Assembly (NCBI GenBank): GCA_007119075.1
Contig: SKQJ01000039.1
Coordinates: 1 to 5,044, forward strand
DNA length: 5,044 bases
Direction of reading: 5' to 3'
From: Bacteroidales bacterium
GTDB taxonomy: Bacteria; Bacteroidota; Bacteroidia; Bacteroidales; PUMT01
Below, in pieces: positions 1 to 5,044 of the stretch; the first letter of the stretch is position 1; every line of letters begins with the position of its first letter. A program made the position numbers and the translations under genes. The notes under the pieces were generated by a model. It was given only the letters and a program-made list of their open reading frames with translations. It searched no databases and was not told the DNA's origin.

Positions 1-606
1 AGCGAAAAGGTGACCTGGGAGGGGGGACGTCATACGCCGGCTATCGAAGGCCTCGGCGTATACCCCAGGCCCGTGCAGGATGGGCTCCCGGTCTGGATAG
101 CCGTGGGAGGCACACCCGAATCGATTATCCGCGCAGGAGAATACGGATTGCCGCTGGCCCTTGCAATCATCGGCGGACTGCCCGAAAGGTTTGTTTCGCT
201 CACCTCGCTGTACCGGCAGACCTGCAGGGCATCGGGTCATGATACCGATAAACTTAAACTGGCCATCAATTCACACGGGTATATTTCGGACGACTCGCAG
301 AAGGCGGCCGACGAATTCTACGGGCCCTATGCTCTTTTGATGGGAAGGATCGGGCGGGAACGCGGCTGGCCCCCGATGAACCGCCAGCAATATGAGGCCA
401 TGCGCGAACCGGAAGGCTCGCTTCTTGTAGGCAGCCCCCAACAGGTGGCCGACAAGATACTTTTTGAACACGAACTGTTCGGCAATACCCGCTTTCTGCT
501 TCATATCAGCGTGGGAACCATGCCCCATGCCGGGGTAATGAAGGCAATAGAACTGCTGGGCACAAAGGTAGCGCCCGCAGTAAAGAAAGCTCTGGAAAAA
601 ACTTGA
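1..606 (+). CDS. LLM-class flavin-dependent oxidoreductase (luciferase-like), 5' truncated
   Basis: The reading frame is open from base 1 to a TGA at 604-606, giving 201 visible residues. The GTG at base 10 is only an internal valine; the coding match extends before it (Ser-Glu-Lys-Val), so the true start is outside the window. Family members are about 340 residues, so roughly 140 N-terminal residues are missing. Recognisable family blocks are the VYPRPVQ...LPVWIAVGGTPES stretch (about 20-41), the LALAIIGG strand (53-59), SHGYISD (91-97), GRERGWPPM (118-126), VGSPQQVADKIL (143-154) and the C-terminal FLLHISVGTMPH...KAIELLG segment (166-187). This is the pattern of bacterial luciferase-like TIM-barrel enzymes, which use reduced FMN, and from memory it is closest to the Atu2307/SP_0267-type subfamily. 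The protein should be a soluble cytoplasmic oxidoreductase or monooxygenase; the substrate cannot be read from the sequence. No own intrinsic terminator is evident after it. The family call is secure, the subfamily moderately so. Confidence 0.88.
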   Translation, partial: SEKVTWEGGRHTPAIEGLGVYPRPVQDGLPVWIAVGGTPESIIRAGEYGLPLALAIIGGLPERFVSLTSLYRQTCRASGHDTDKLKLAINSHGYISDDSQKAADEFYGPYALLMGRIGRERGWPPMNRQQYEAMREPEGSLLVGSPQQVADKILFEHELFGNTRFLLHISVGTMPHAGVMKAIELLGTKVAPAVKKALEKT

Positions 607-647
607 AAAGCAGCCAGCCGGTCAGAGTCGCAAATGCCCGAAAAACG

Positions 648-676
648 GAAAAAAGTGAACCTCAGCTGTGGTCACT
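648..676 (-). terminator. Intrinsic terminator of hisS
   Basis: Read on the minus strand, AGTGACC and GGTTCACT (674/676 down to 654) form a 7-bp stem with one bulged base and an 8-base loop. A run of six T (complement of the A run at 649-654) follows immediately, and a second T run corresponds to 641-645. The hisS stop codon (672-674) lies within the 5' arm of the stem, so transcription would end almost at the end of the coding region. On the plus strand the hairpin is not followed by T, so it serves hisS rather than the convergent oxidoreductase gene. Confidence 0.72.
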
Positions 677-2042
677 CCTGCTCCCTGATGTAAGCTGACA
701 GTTCCCGCTGCGGCATGGTCAGCTGATCGCCGGTTCTCATATCCCTGACTGTCACTGTGCCCTCACCCGCCTCCTTTTCCCCGATAAGGGCAACAAAGGG
801 AATGTTCAGGTTATTGGCATACTGCATCTGCTTTTTCATTTTCACGCTGTCGGGATAGAGCTCACAGCTTACACCAGACTTCCTGAGCCGGTCAAGCAGC
901 TGCAGGCAGACCCGGGCCTCGCTGTCTCCGAAATTGACAAACATCAGCCGGCTGGCAGCCGAAACCGCTTCAGGAAAACCGCCGGTCTGCTTCAGCACAT
1001 CATATATCCGGTCGGCGCCAAATGAAATTCCTATCCCGGAAAGCCCGGGATGCCCGAAAACGCCGGTCAGATCATCATACCGCCCGCCCCCGCAGATGCT
1101 GCCGATTTCCACATCGGCGGCCTTTGCCTCGATAATGGTGCCCGTGTAATAATTGAGCCCCCGGGCCAGGGCAACATCAAACTCGATCACGTTTGTCTGA
1201 TCGGTGGCGGCAAGCATTCCGAGAATCTTTTCCATTTCGGAGGTTCCCTTCATCCCGGTCTCGCTTTCGCGGAAGACAACGGCAAGGGAGGCGAGTTTGT
1301 CAGAATTGCTTCCTTTCAGGTCAATCACCGGCATGAGCTTTTCAATGGCCTCCGCGGAGATGCCTCTTTCCCTCATTTCGCTGCAAACCGCATCAAGCCC
1401 GATCTTGTCAAGCTTGTCCATGGCAACCGTAAGGTCGGCAAGCTTTTCAGGCTGCCCGATAATCCCGGCAATGCCGGCAAGGATCTTTCTGTTGTTGAGC
1501 TTTATTATCACTTTTATTCCCAGCCTCACAAAGACATCGTCGATAATGCGGGCCATCTCCGCTTCATTCAGAAGGGAGCCGCTTCCGATAACATCGGCGT
1601 CGCACTGGAAGAATTCGCGGTAACGCCCTTTCTGGGGACGGTCGGCCCGCCATACCGGCTGGATCTGGTAGCGCCTGAAGGGGAAAGTCAGCTCGTTAAG
1701 GTGCTGTACCACGAAACGGGCAAAAGGAACGGTCAGGTCATATCTCAGCCCCCTGTCACAGATCATGTTTGCCAGGCGGGCACTGTTGCGGAAGTGGTCG
1801 TCGCCCGGGGGAAGCTTTCCAAGAAAATCGCCTGAGTTAAGCACCCTGAACAACAGCTTGTCACCCTCCTCCCCGTATTTTCCAAGCAGTGATGACAGGT
1901 TCTCCATGGCGGGGGTCTCAATGGGAAGGTAGCCGTAAAGCTCAAAGACAGACTTTATGGTTGAAAAAATATGGTTCCTTCCGGCCATTTCGACCGGCAG
2001 AAAATCTCTTGTTCCTTTTGGTACCGAAGGTCTCTTCGACAT
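672..2042 (-). CDS. hisS: Histidyl-tRNA synthetase
   Basis: This is the class II aminoacyl-tRNA synthetase that activates histidine with ATP and attaches it to tRNA-His in the cytoplasm. The protein has 456 residues, longer than the E. coli enzyme (424) and typical of the Bacteroidota form. It opens with PKGTRDFLP (8-16), followed by the YDLTVPFARFV block (101-111) and class II motif 2, with RYQIQPVWRADRPQKGRYREF at about 124-144 including Arg132. The histidine-binding signatures are ARGLNYYTGT (293-302) and CGGGRYDDL (317-325). Motif 3, GIGISFGADRI (336-346), carries its ATP-binding arginine at 345. The C-terminal anticodon-binding domain spans about 365-456. All catalytic motifs look intact. 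The ATG at 2042 is preceded by AT-rich sequence with no Shine-Dalgarno; it fits the family N-terminus, which normally starts a few residues before the KGTRDF motif. It lies downstream of the DUF4870 gene across a 126-base spacer and ends in its own terminator. Confidence 0.97.
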   Translation of the reverse strand: MSKRPSVPKGTRDFLPVEMAGRNHIFSTIKSVFELYGYLPIETPAMENLSSLLGKYGEEGDKLLFRVLNSGDFLGKLPPGDDHFRNSARLANMICDRGLRYDLTVPFARFVVQHLNELTFPFRRYQIQPVWRADRPQKGRYREFFQCDADVIGSGSLLNEAEMARIIDDVFVRLGIKVIIKLNNRKILAGIAGIIGQPEKLADLTVAMDKLDKIGLDAVCSEMRERGISAEAIEKLMPVIDLKGSNSDKLASLAVVFRESETGMKGTSEMEKILGMLAATDQTNVIEFDVALARGLNYYTGTIIEAKAADVEIGSICGGGRYDDLTGVFGHPGLSGIGISFGADRIYDVLKQTGGFPEAVSAASRLMFVNFGDSEARVCLQLLDRLRKSGVSCELYPDSVKMKKQMQYANNLNIPFVALIGEKEAGEGTVTVRDMRTGDQLTMPQRELSAYIREQE

Positions 2043-2082
2043 ATATTAAAACGGTTTTTAAACGGGTTATCTTTTGCAGGAT

Positions 2083-2131
2083 CGCCGGCCTGCCCCCCGG
2101 CAGCCCGTGCAGGCAAACCCGGGTTCCGGCG
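2083..2131. repeat. GC-rich inverted repeat in the hisS upstream spacer
   Basis: CGCCGGCCTGC (2083-2093) can pair with GCAGG (2109-2113) and then, across a 12-base bulge, with CCGGCG (2126-2131), for 11 GC-rich base pairs in total. A competing hairpin, CTGCC (2090-2094) with GGCAG (2099-2103), uses part of the same arm. The bulge contains the palindrome AACCCGGGTT (2116-2125). Neither strand has a T run after the structure, so it is not a standard intrinsic terminator. It sits between the DUF4870 stop and the hisS start, so a minus-strand transcript through it would carry it as a hisS leader. The pairing is read directly from the bases; any function is unknown. A REP-like element, a processing site or a leader structure are all possible. 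Confidence 0.5.
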
Positions 2132-2168
2132 GACCGGTAATCCGGCAGACTATCCAATGCAATATGAA

Positions 2169-2525
2169 TCAGGTAATGAATCTTATGCTCATCGGATATC
2201 TGAACCGGACACCCTCATTAGCCCTTATTGCAGCAACCACTGTGATTATGAGCCTGAAAAAAAACAGGGCTATAAGAAGGGGGAGGCCGATGAGGACAAA
2301 GACAAGGATAGCCGCCGCAAGGTAAAATATTATCATCGAAATACTGAAGTTGATTGCCTCCTTTCCCTGGTCGTCGACCAGCGGATACTGGTCTTTTTTT
2401 ATCGACCATACCACGATGGGCCCGATAATCCCTCCAAATGGTATAATAAAGCCGGCAAAGGAGCTCAGGTGACAAAACATCGCCCATGTGCGCTCATTTT
2501 GCTGATCTGCATCGATTCGTTCCAT
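2169..2525 (-). CDS. DUF4870 family small membrane protein
   Basis: This 118-residue protein matches the Tic20-like/DUF4870 pattern as I know it. A short polar N-terminus ends in ERTWAMFCHLSSFAGF (11-26). It continues with IIPFGGIIGPIVVWSIKKDQYPLVDDQGKEAINF (27-60), then two strongly hydrophobic segments (about 58-80 and 82-101), and a C-terminal AIRANEGVRFRYPMSIRFI (99-117). Three membrane spans are likely (about 14-40, 58-80 and 82-101), with the conserved polar KKDQ..LVDDQGKEA..N loop between the first two. There is no signal peptide or catalytic motif. The function of the family is not established, so none is assigned. The ATG at 2525 gives the expected family N-terminus and has no Shine-Dalgarno upstream (the sequence there is A-rich). 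It lies 144 bases after ettA and 126 before hisS on the same strand; a sigma70-like promoter candidate precedes it. Length is normal for the family and nothing appears broken. Confidence 0.93.
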   Translation of the reverse strand: MERIDADQQNERTWAMFCHLSSFAGFIIPFGGIIGPIVVWSIKKDQYPLVDDQGKEAINFSISMIIFYLAAAILVFVLIGLPLLIALFFFRLIITVVAAIRANEGVRFRYPMSIRFIT

Positions 2526-2552
2526 AATTATGGTTTGTTGGTTATTGATTGG

Positions 2553-2582
2553 ATTTTATGGTTTCCCAGGTTTGTTTGTCAA
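2553..2582 (-). promoter_or_regulatory. Candidate promoter for the DUF4870 gene
   Basis: On the minus strand TTGACA (complement of 2577-2582) and TAAAAT (complement of 2553-2558) are separated by 18 bases, and the ATG follows about 27 bases downstream of the -10-like box. This is a near-consensus sigma70 layout. It is less like the Bacteroidota consensus, since TAAAATCC does not complete TAnnTTTG, although a TTTG does sit at the -33-like position. It is plausible that DUF4870, perhaps with hisS, is transcribed from here independently of ettA. Confidence 0.4.
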
Positions 2583-2603
2583 ATGACTGGATTTTTTGGT
2601 TCC

Positions 2604-2642
2604 TCCGGCCTGGCGGGTCCGAACGCCATCCGGATTTTTCTT
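2604..2642 (+). terminator. Terminator-shaped hairpin on the plus strand in the ettA-DUF4870 spacer
   Basis: TCCGG (2604-2608) pairs with CCGGA (2630-2634), and TGGCG (2611-2615) with CGCCA (2624-2628), leaving a small 2-by-1 internal loop and an 8-base apical loop. A T-rich tail (TTTTTCTT, 2635-2642) follows directly on the plus strand. Read on the minus strand, which is the direction of both neighbouring genes, the hairpin is followed by GGAACC and then a run of A, so it does not fit an intrinsic terminator for ettA. The structure is clear. Its role as a plus-strand terminator is an inference, because no plus-strand gene is visible upstream of it. Confidence 0.45.
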
Positions 2643-2669
2643 CCGAAGCCGCAGATACCTCCCCTCCGG

Positions 2670-4349
2670 TCAGTCAGAGGTCAGCTTTTTATACCTGATG
2701 CGCCGGGGACCGGCATCGCCGAACCTTTTGCGGCGGCTCTCCTCATATTCGGAGTAGGTTCCCTCGAACCAGGAAACCATGGAGTCGCCTTCAAATGCAA
2801 GGATATGGGTAGCAGTCCGGTCCAGAAACCACCTGTCATGCGAAATTATCACCGCGCAGCCTGCAAAATTCTCCAGACCTTCCTCAAGCGCCCTGAGGGT
2901 ATTGATATCGATATCGTTGGTGGGCTCATCAAGGAGGAGCACGTTGGCATTTTCCTTAAGTGTAAGGGCAAGATGCAGCCGGTTGCGTTCGCCTCCCGAA
3001 AGCACGCCGCATTTTTTTTCCTGGTCGGCCCCGGTAAAATTGAACCTTGCAACATATGCCCTGGCGTTCATGGATCGGCCGCCAAGCTGAATGAATTCAC
3101 TGTCACCCGAAATAACCTGGTATACTGTCTTTTCAGGGTCTATTGCAGCATGGGCCTGGTCAACATATGCTATCCTGGCGGTATCGCCCGTGACAAAATC
3201 ACCCCTGTCGGGCTTCTCTGCCCCGATTATCATTCTGAAAAGAGTGGTTTTCCCGGCTCCGTTGGGACCGATAATACCGACGATGCCGGCGGGAGGCAGC
3301 GTGAATTCGAGGTTTTCGAACAGCAGCCTGTCGCCGTAGGCCTTTGCAACATTCCTTGACTCGATCACCTTGTCACCGAGCCGCGGGCCGTTGGGTATGA
3401 ATATTTCCAGTTTCTCTTCCTTTTGCCTGACATCTTCATTCAGGAGCCTGTCATATGCGCTGAGCCTGGCCTTCGATTTGGCATGTCTTGCCCTGGGCGC
3501 CATCCTTACCCATTCAAGCTCCCTTTCAAGCGTTTTCTGCCGTTTCCCTGCTGTTTTCTCTTCCATGGCAAGCCTTTTTGACTTCTGGTCGAGCCACGAT
3601 GAATAATTTCCTTTCCAGGGTATGCCTTCTCCCCTGTCAAGCTCGAGGATCCAGCCGGCAACATTATCAAGGAAATACCGGTCATGCGTGATCGCAATAA
3701 CCGTACCCCTGTACTGCTTCAGGTGCTGCTCAAGCCATTGCACCGATTCGGCGTCAAGGTGGTTGGTCGGCTCGTCGAGCAGCAGTATGTCGGGCTCCTC
3801 TATCAGCAGCCGGCAAAGAGCAACCCTTCTGGCCTCGCCGCCCGAAAGACTGGTTACCGGACTGTCCCCCTCGGGACAACGCAGGGCGTCCATGGCACGT
3901 TCCAGTTTGCTGTCAAGATCCCATCCGTTGAGGTTGTCAATTTTTTCGGTCAGCTCACCCTGTTTCTCAATAAGCCGGTTCATCTCATCATCATCCATTG
4001 GTTCGGCAAAACGGCTGTTCACCTCTTCGTATTCCTTAAGCATATCGGCAAGCTCCCTTACGCCGTCCATCACGTTTTCCCTTACGGTCTTGGTCTCATC
4101 AAGATGAGGTTCCTGCTCGAGCATTCCTACGCTGTAGCCGGGCGAAAAAACAACTTCACCGTCGAACGATTTTTCCTTTCCGGCAATTATCCTCAAAAGC
4201 GAGGATTTTCCCGAGCCGTTCAGACCGATAATACCGATCTTCGCTCCATAGAAAAAAGACAGGTAAATATTGTTCAGCACCTTTTTCTGCGGCGGGTAGG
4301 TCTTGCTCACTCCGACCATGGAAAAAATCACTTTGTTATCTTCGCTCAT
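2670..4349 (-). CDS. ettA: Energy-dependent translational throttle protein EttA (ABC-F ATPase)
   Basis: This 559-residue soluble protein has two ABC ATPase domains and no membrane segment, close to the 555 residues of E. coli EttA. Domain 1 has Walker A GLNGSGKS (42-49), a Q-loop glutamine near 79, the LSGGE signature (168-172), Walker B ILLLDEPTNHLD (188-199) and the switch THDR (221-224). The acidic insertion at about 95-140 corresponds to the EttA arm that contacts the ribosomal L1 stalk. The basic, helical linker (about 250-310, rich in Lys and Arg around RMAPRARHAKSKAR) matches the P-site tRNA interaction region. Domain 2 has Walker A GPNGAGKT (361-368), LSGGE (450-454), Walker B VLLLDEPTNDID (470-481) and SHDR (503-506). 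EttA is known to bind the ribosomal E site and gate entry into elongation according to the ATP/ADP ratio. Both ATPase sites look complete. ATG 4349 gives the standard family N-terminus with no Shine-Dalgarno before it. The gene is transcribed divergently from the membrane protein at 4566. Confidence 0.95.
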   Translation of the reverse strand: MSEDNKVIFSMVGVSKTYPPQKKVLNNIYLSFFYGAKIGIIGLNGSGKSSLLRIIAGKEKSFDGEVVFSPGYSVGMLEQEPHLDETKTVRENVMDGVRELADMLKEYEEVNSRFAEPMDDDEMNRLIEKQGELTEKIDNLNGWDLDSKLERAMDALRCPEGDSPVTSLSGGEARRVALCRLLIEEPDILLLDEPTNHLDAESVQWLEQHLKQYRGTVIAITHDRYFLDNVAGWILELDRGEGIPWKGNYSSWLDQKSKRLAMEEKTAGKRQKTLERELEWVRMAPRARHAKSKARLSAYDRLLNEDVRQKEEKLEIFIPNGPRLGDKVIESRNVAKAYGDRLLFENLEFTLPPAGIVGIIGPNGAGKTTLFRMIIGAEKPDRGDFVTGDTARIAYVDQAHAAIDPEKTVYQVISGDSEFIQLGGRSMNARAYVARFNFTGADQEKKCGVLSGGERNRLHLALTLKENANVLLLDEPTNDIDINTLRALEEGLENFAGCAVIISHDRWFLDRTATHILAFEGDSMVSWFEGTYSEYEESRRKRFGDAGPRRIRYKKLTSD

Positions 4350-4374
4350 AAGAACTGTATTATGTAAGGGAGAG

Positions 4375-4407
4375 TAAAATTATAAAAAAATACACCGGAA
4401 ATAACAG
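4375..4407 (-). promoter_or_regulatory. Candidate ettA promoter
   Basis: On the minus strand an exact TATAAT (complement of 4379-4384) lies about 30 bases before the ettA ATG. It overlaps TAATTTTA (complement of 4375-4382), seven of eight positions of the Bacteroidota TAnnTTTG box. Seventeen bases upstream is only a weak -35-like CTGTTA (complement of 4402-4407). The surrounding sequence is very AT-rich, so a chance match is quite possible. Confidence 0.35.
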
Positions 4408-4527
4408 TGCTCCGGCAAAAAACCGCTGCAGACCGCGTTTTCGCAGACCTTTTCCATTGTAAGTGCCGTGGTTGAATGCAAAAATGTATTTTTATCACGT
4501 ATTTACATCAGCTGTCATAGATTTTGT

Positions 4528-4535
4528 TATTTTTG
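4528..4535 (+). promoter_or_regulatory. Bacteroidota-type -7 box (TAnnTTTG) for the membrane protein gene
   Basis: TATTTTTG matches the TAnnTTTG -7 consensus of Bacteroides primary-sigma promoters exactly. It would place the transcription start near 4542, with a 5' leader of about 24 bases. The expected TTTG/TTG at -33 is not clear; TTTA at 4502-4505 is the nearest candidate. Only the position and the -7 match support the call. Confidence 0.42.
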
Positions 4536-4565
4536 GCAATTGAATCGTGCAAAGAATCCTACCCC

Positions 4566-5044
4566 ATGAAGCTCTTCAACCAGCTTATACACTACTTGTC
4601 TTTGGGGCTCCAACACAGGTGTGATGAAAACACCATCAACAGGATACTGTTTATAAACCTTCTCAGTTTCTCAGGATTCTGTCTTTTACTTGTTTTCGGC
4701 TCAATCGCCCTTGTCAGGGGCGAAACCATCAGCGGCGCCGCCTCCCTGGCAACATCCCTGCTTTTGCTGGTCAGCATCCCCCGGTTGAACAGGACCTGCC
4801 GTCACCAGACTACAGGCAGGTTTAACCTTACCCTGATTATCCTGGTACTGCTGTTCCTTTTTGCTTTAGGCGATTCAAACGATACCATACTTGTCTGGTT
4901 TCCCGTCATACCGGTACTTTCGGTGTTTGTTCTCGGCAACCGGGGCGGCGGACTGGTATCGCTGTTTTTTTTGCTTGTTACAGCGGCTTTTTTTGTTTTG
5001 CCCGAGCCCTTCTCAACCATCCACCATTATGACCCTGTTTTTAC
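4566..5044 (+). CDS. Multi-spanning membrane protein, probable N-terminal sensor module, 3' truncated
   Basis: An open frame runs from ATG 4566 to the end of the window without a stop (159 complete codons). An in-frame TAG at 4518-4520 limits upstream extension, and ATG 4566 is the first ATG after it; no Shine-Dalgarno precedes it. The N-terminal 26 residues are polar and probably cytoplasmic. Five hydrophobic segments follow at about 27-50, 54-72, 87-102, 107-124 and 127-145. A short Arg-rich loop (73-86) lies between the second and third, and a glycine-rich FVLGNRGGG turn (121-129) between the fourth and fifth. The W-F-P...P-x-x-x-V-F-x-L-G-x-x-x-G arrangement in segments 4-5 resembles the five-helix N-terminal modules seen before histidine kinase or GGDEF domains. 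That suggests a signal-transducing membrane protein, but the effector domain is outside the window and the resemblance is by pattern memory only. The codon pattern and start leave little doubt that the gene is real; the function is uncertain. Confidence 0.75.
   Translation, partial: MKLFNQLIHYLSLGLQHRCDENTINRILFINLLSFSGFCLLLVFGSIALVRGETISGAASLATSLLLLVSIPRLNRTCRHQTTGRFNLTLIILVLLFLFALGDSNDTILVWFPVIPVLSVFVLGNRGGGLVSLFFLLVTAAFFVLPEPFSTIHHYDPVF

Noticed and set aside
1050..1835. Plus-strand open frame of 261 codons opposite hisS
   Set aside because: It is fully contained within the conserved hisS coding region on the other strand, and the translation has no recognisable domain.
1971..3359. Long open plus-strand frame (462 codons) across the hisS start, the DUF4870 gene and part of ettA
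   Set aside because: It lies opposite three well-supported genes and their spacers, its translation resembles no protein family I recognise, and it has no promoter or start context. It is a mirror frame of GC-rich coding sequence.
3684..4367. Plus-strand open frame of 227 codons opposite the first ABC domain of ettA
   Set aside because: It is the complement of the conserved Walker and arm regions of EttA; no independent coding signal was seen.
4394..4415. Short inverted repeat CCGGA...TCCGG in the divergent region
   Set aside because: Five base pairs with an 11-base loop is weak. On the minus strand a T-rich stretch follows, but there is no gene upstream to terminate and it overlaps the ettA promoter candidate.
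4476..4520. 14-codon plus-strand upstream ORF ending in TAG, in frame with the membrane protein
   Set aside because: It lies upstream of the best promoter box at 4528, has no ribosome-binding signal and no repeated-codon character that would suggest a leader peptide.
4350..4565. Possible tRNA or riboswitch in the 216-base divergent spacer
   Set aside because: I could not form a cloverleaf or recognise any conserved riboswitch core; the spacer is mainly AT-rich promoter-like sequence.
4592..5020. Two minus-strand frames (4592-4777 and 4802-5020)
   Set aside because: They lie opposite the plus-strand membrane protein, whose regular hydrophobic segments show it is the real frame. The minus-strand peptides are low-complexity and polar.

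Overview
The window most likely comes from the chromosome of a member of the Bacteroidota. The histidyl-tRNA synthetase is the roughly 456-residue form I associate with that phylum, all four visible start codons lack a Shine-Dalgarno sequence, and an exact TAnnTTTG promoter motif lies just upstream of the last gene. The phylum call is an inference from family knowledge and promoter style. I see no mobile element, CRISPR array, tRNA or rRNA.

Layout from left to right. Bases 1-606 (+) hold the C-terminal two thirds of a luciferase-like flavin-dependent oxidoreductase whose start lies outside the window. It converges on hisS (672-2042, -). The 65-base gap between the stop codons carries a good intrinsic terminator for hisS, with the hisS stop codon inside its stem. 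Upstream of hisS, a 126-base spacer contains a GC-rich inverted repeat of unknown role, followed by a small DUF4870-type membrane protein (2169-2525, -). A further 144-base spacer holds a sigma70-like promoter candidate for the DUF4870 gene and a hairpin plus T-run that reads as a terminator on the + strand, although both flanking genes are on the - strand. Next comes ettA (2670-4349, -), a translation-associated ABC-F ATPase. A 216-base AT-rich divergent region then separates ettA from the start of a multi-spanning membrane protein (4566 to the window end, +), probably the N-terminal sensor module of a signalling protein whose effector domain is cut off.

The three minus-strand genes run in one direction (ettA, DUF4870, hisS). 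Two have a clear translation role: HisRS charges tRNA-His and EttA acts on the ribosome in response to ATP/ADP. Spacers of 126-144 bases and a promoter candidate before DUF4870 suggest separate or only partly coupled transcription rather than a tight operon. The window reads as ordinary housekeeping DNA. I found no convincing new biological system; the most uncertain material is the three structured spacers and the truncated membrane sensor.
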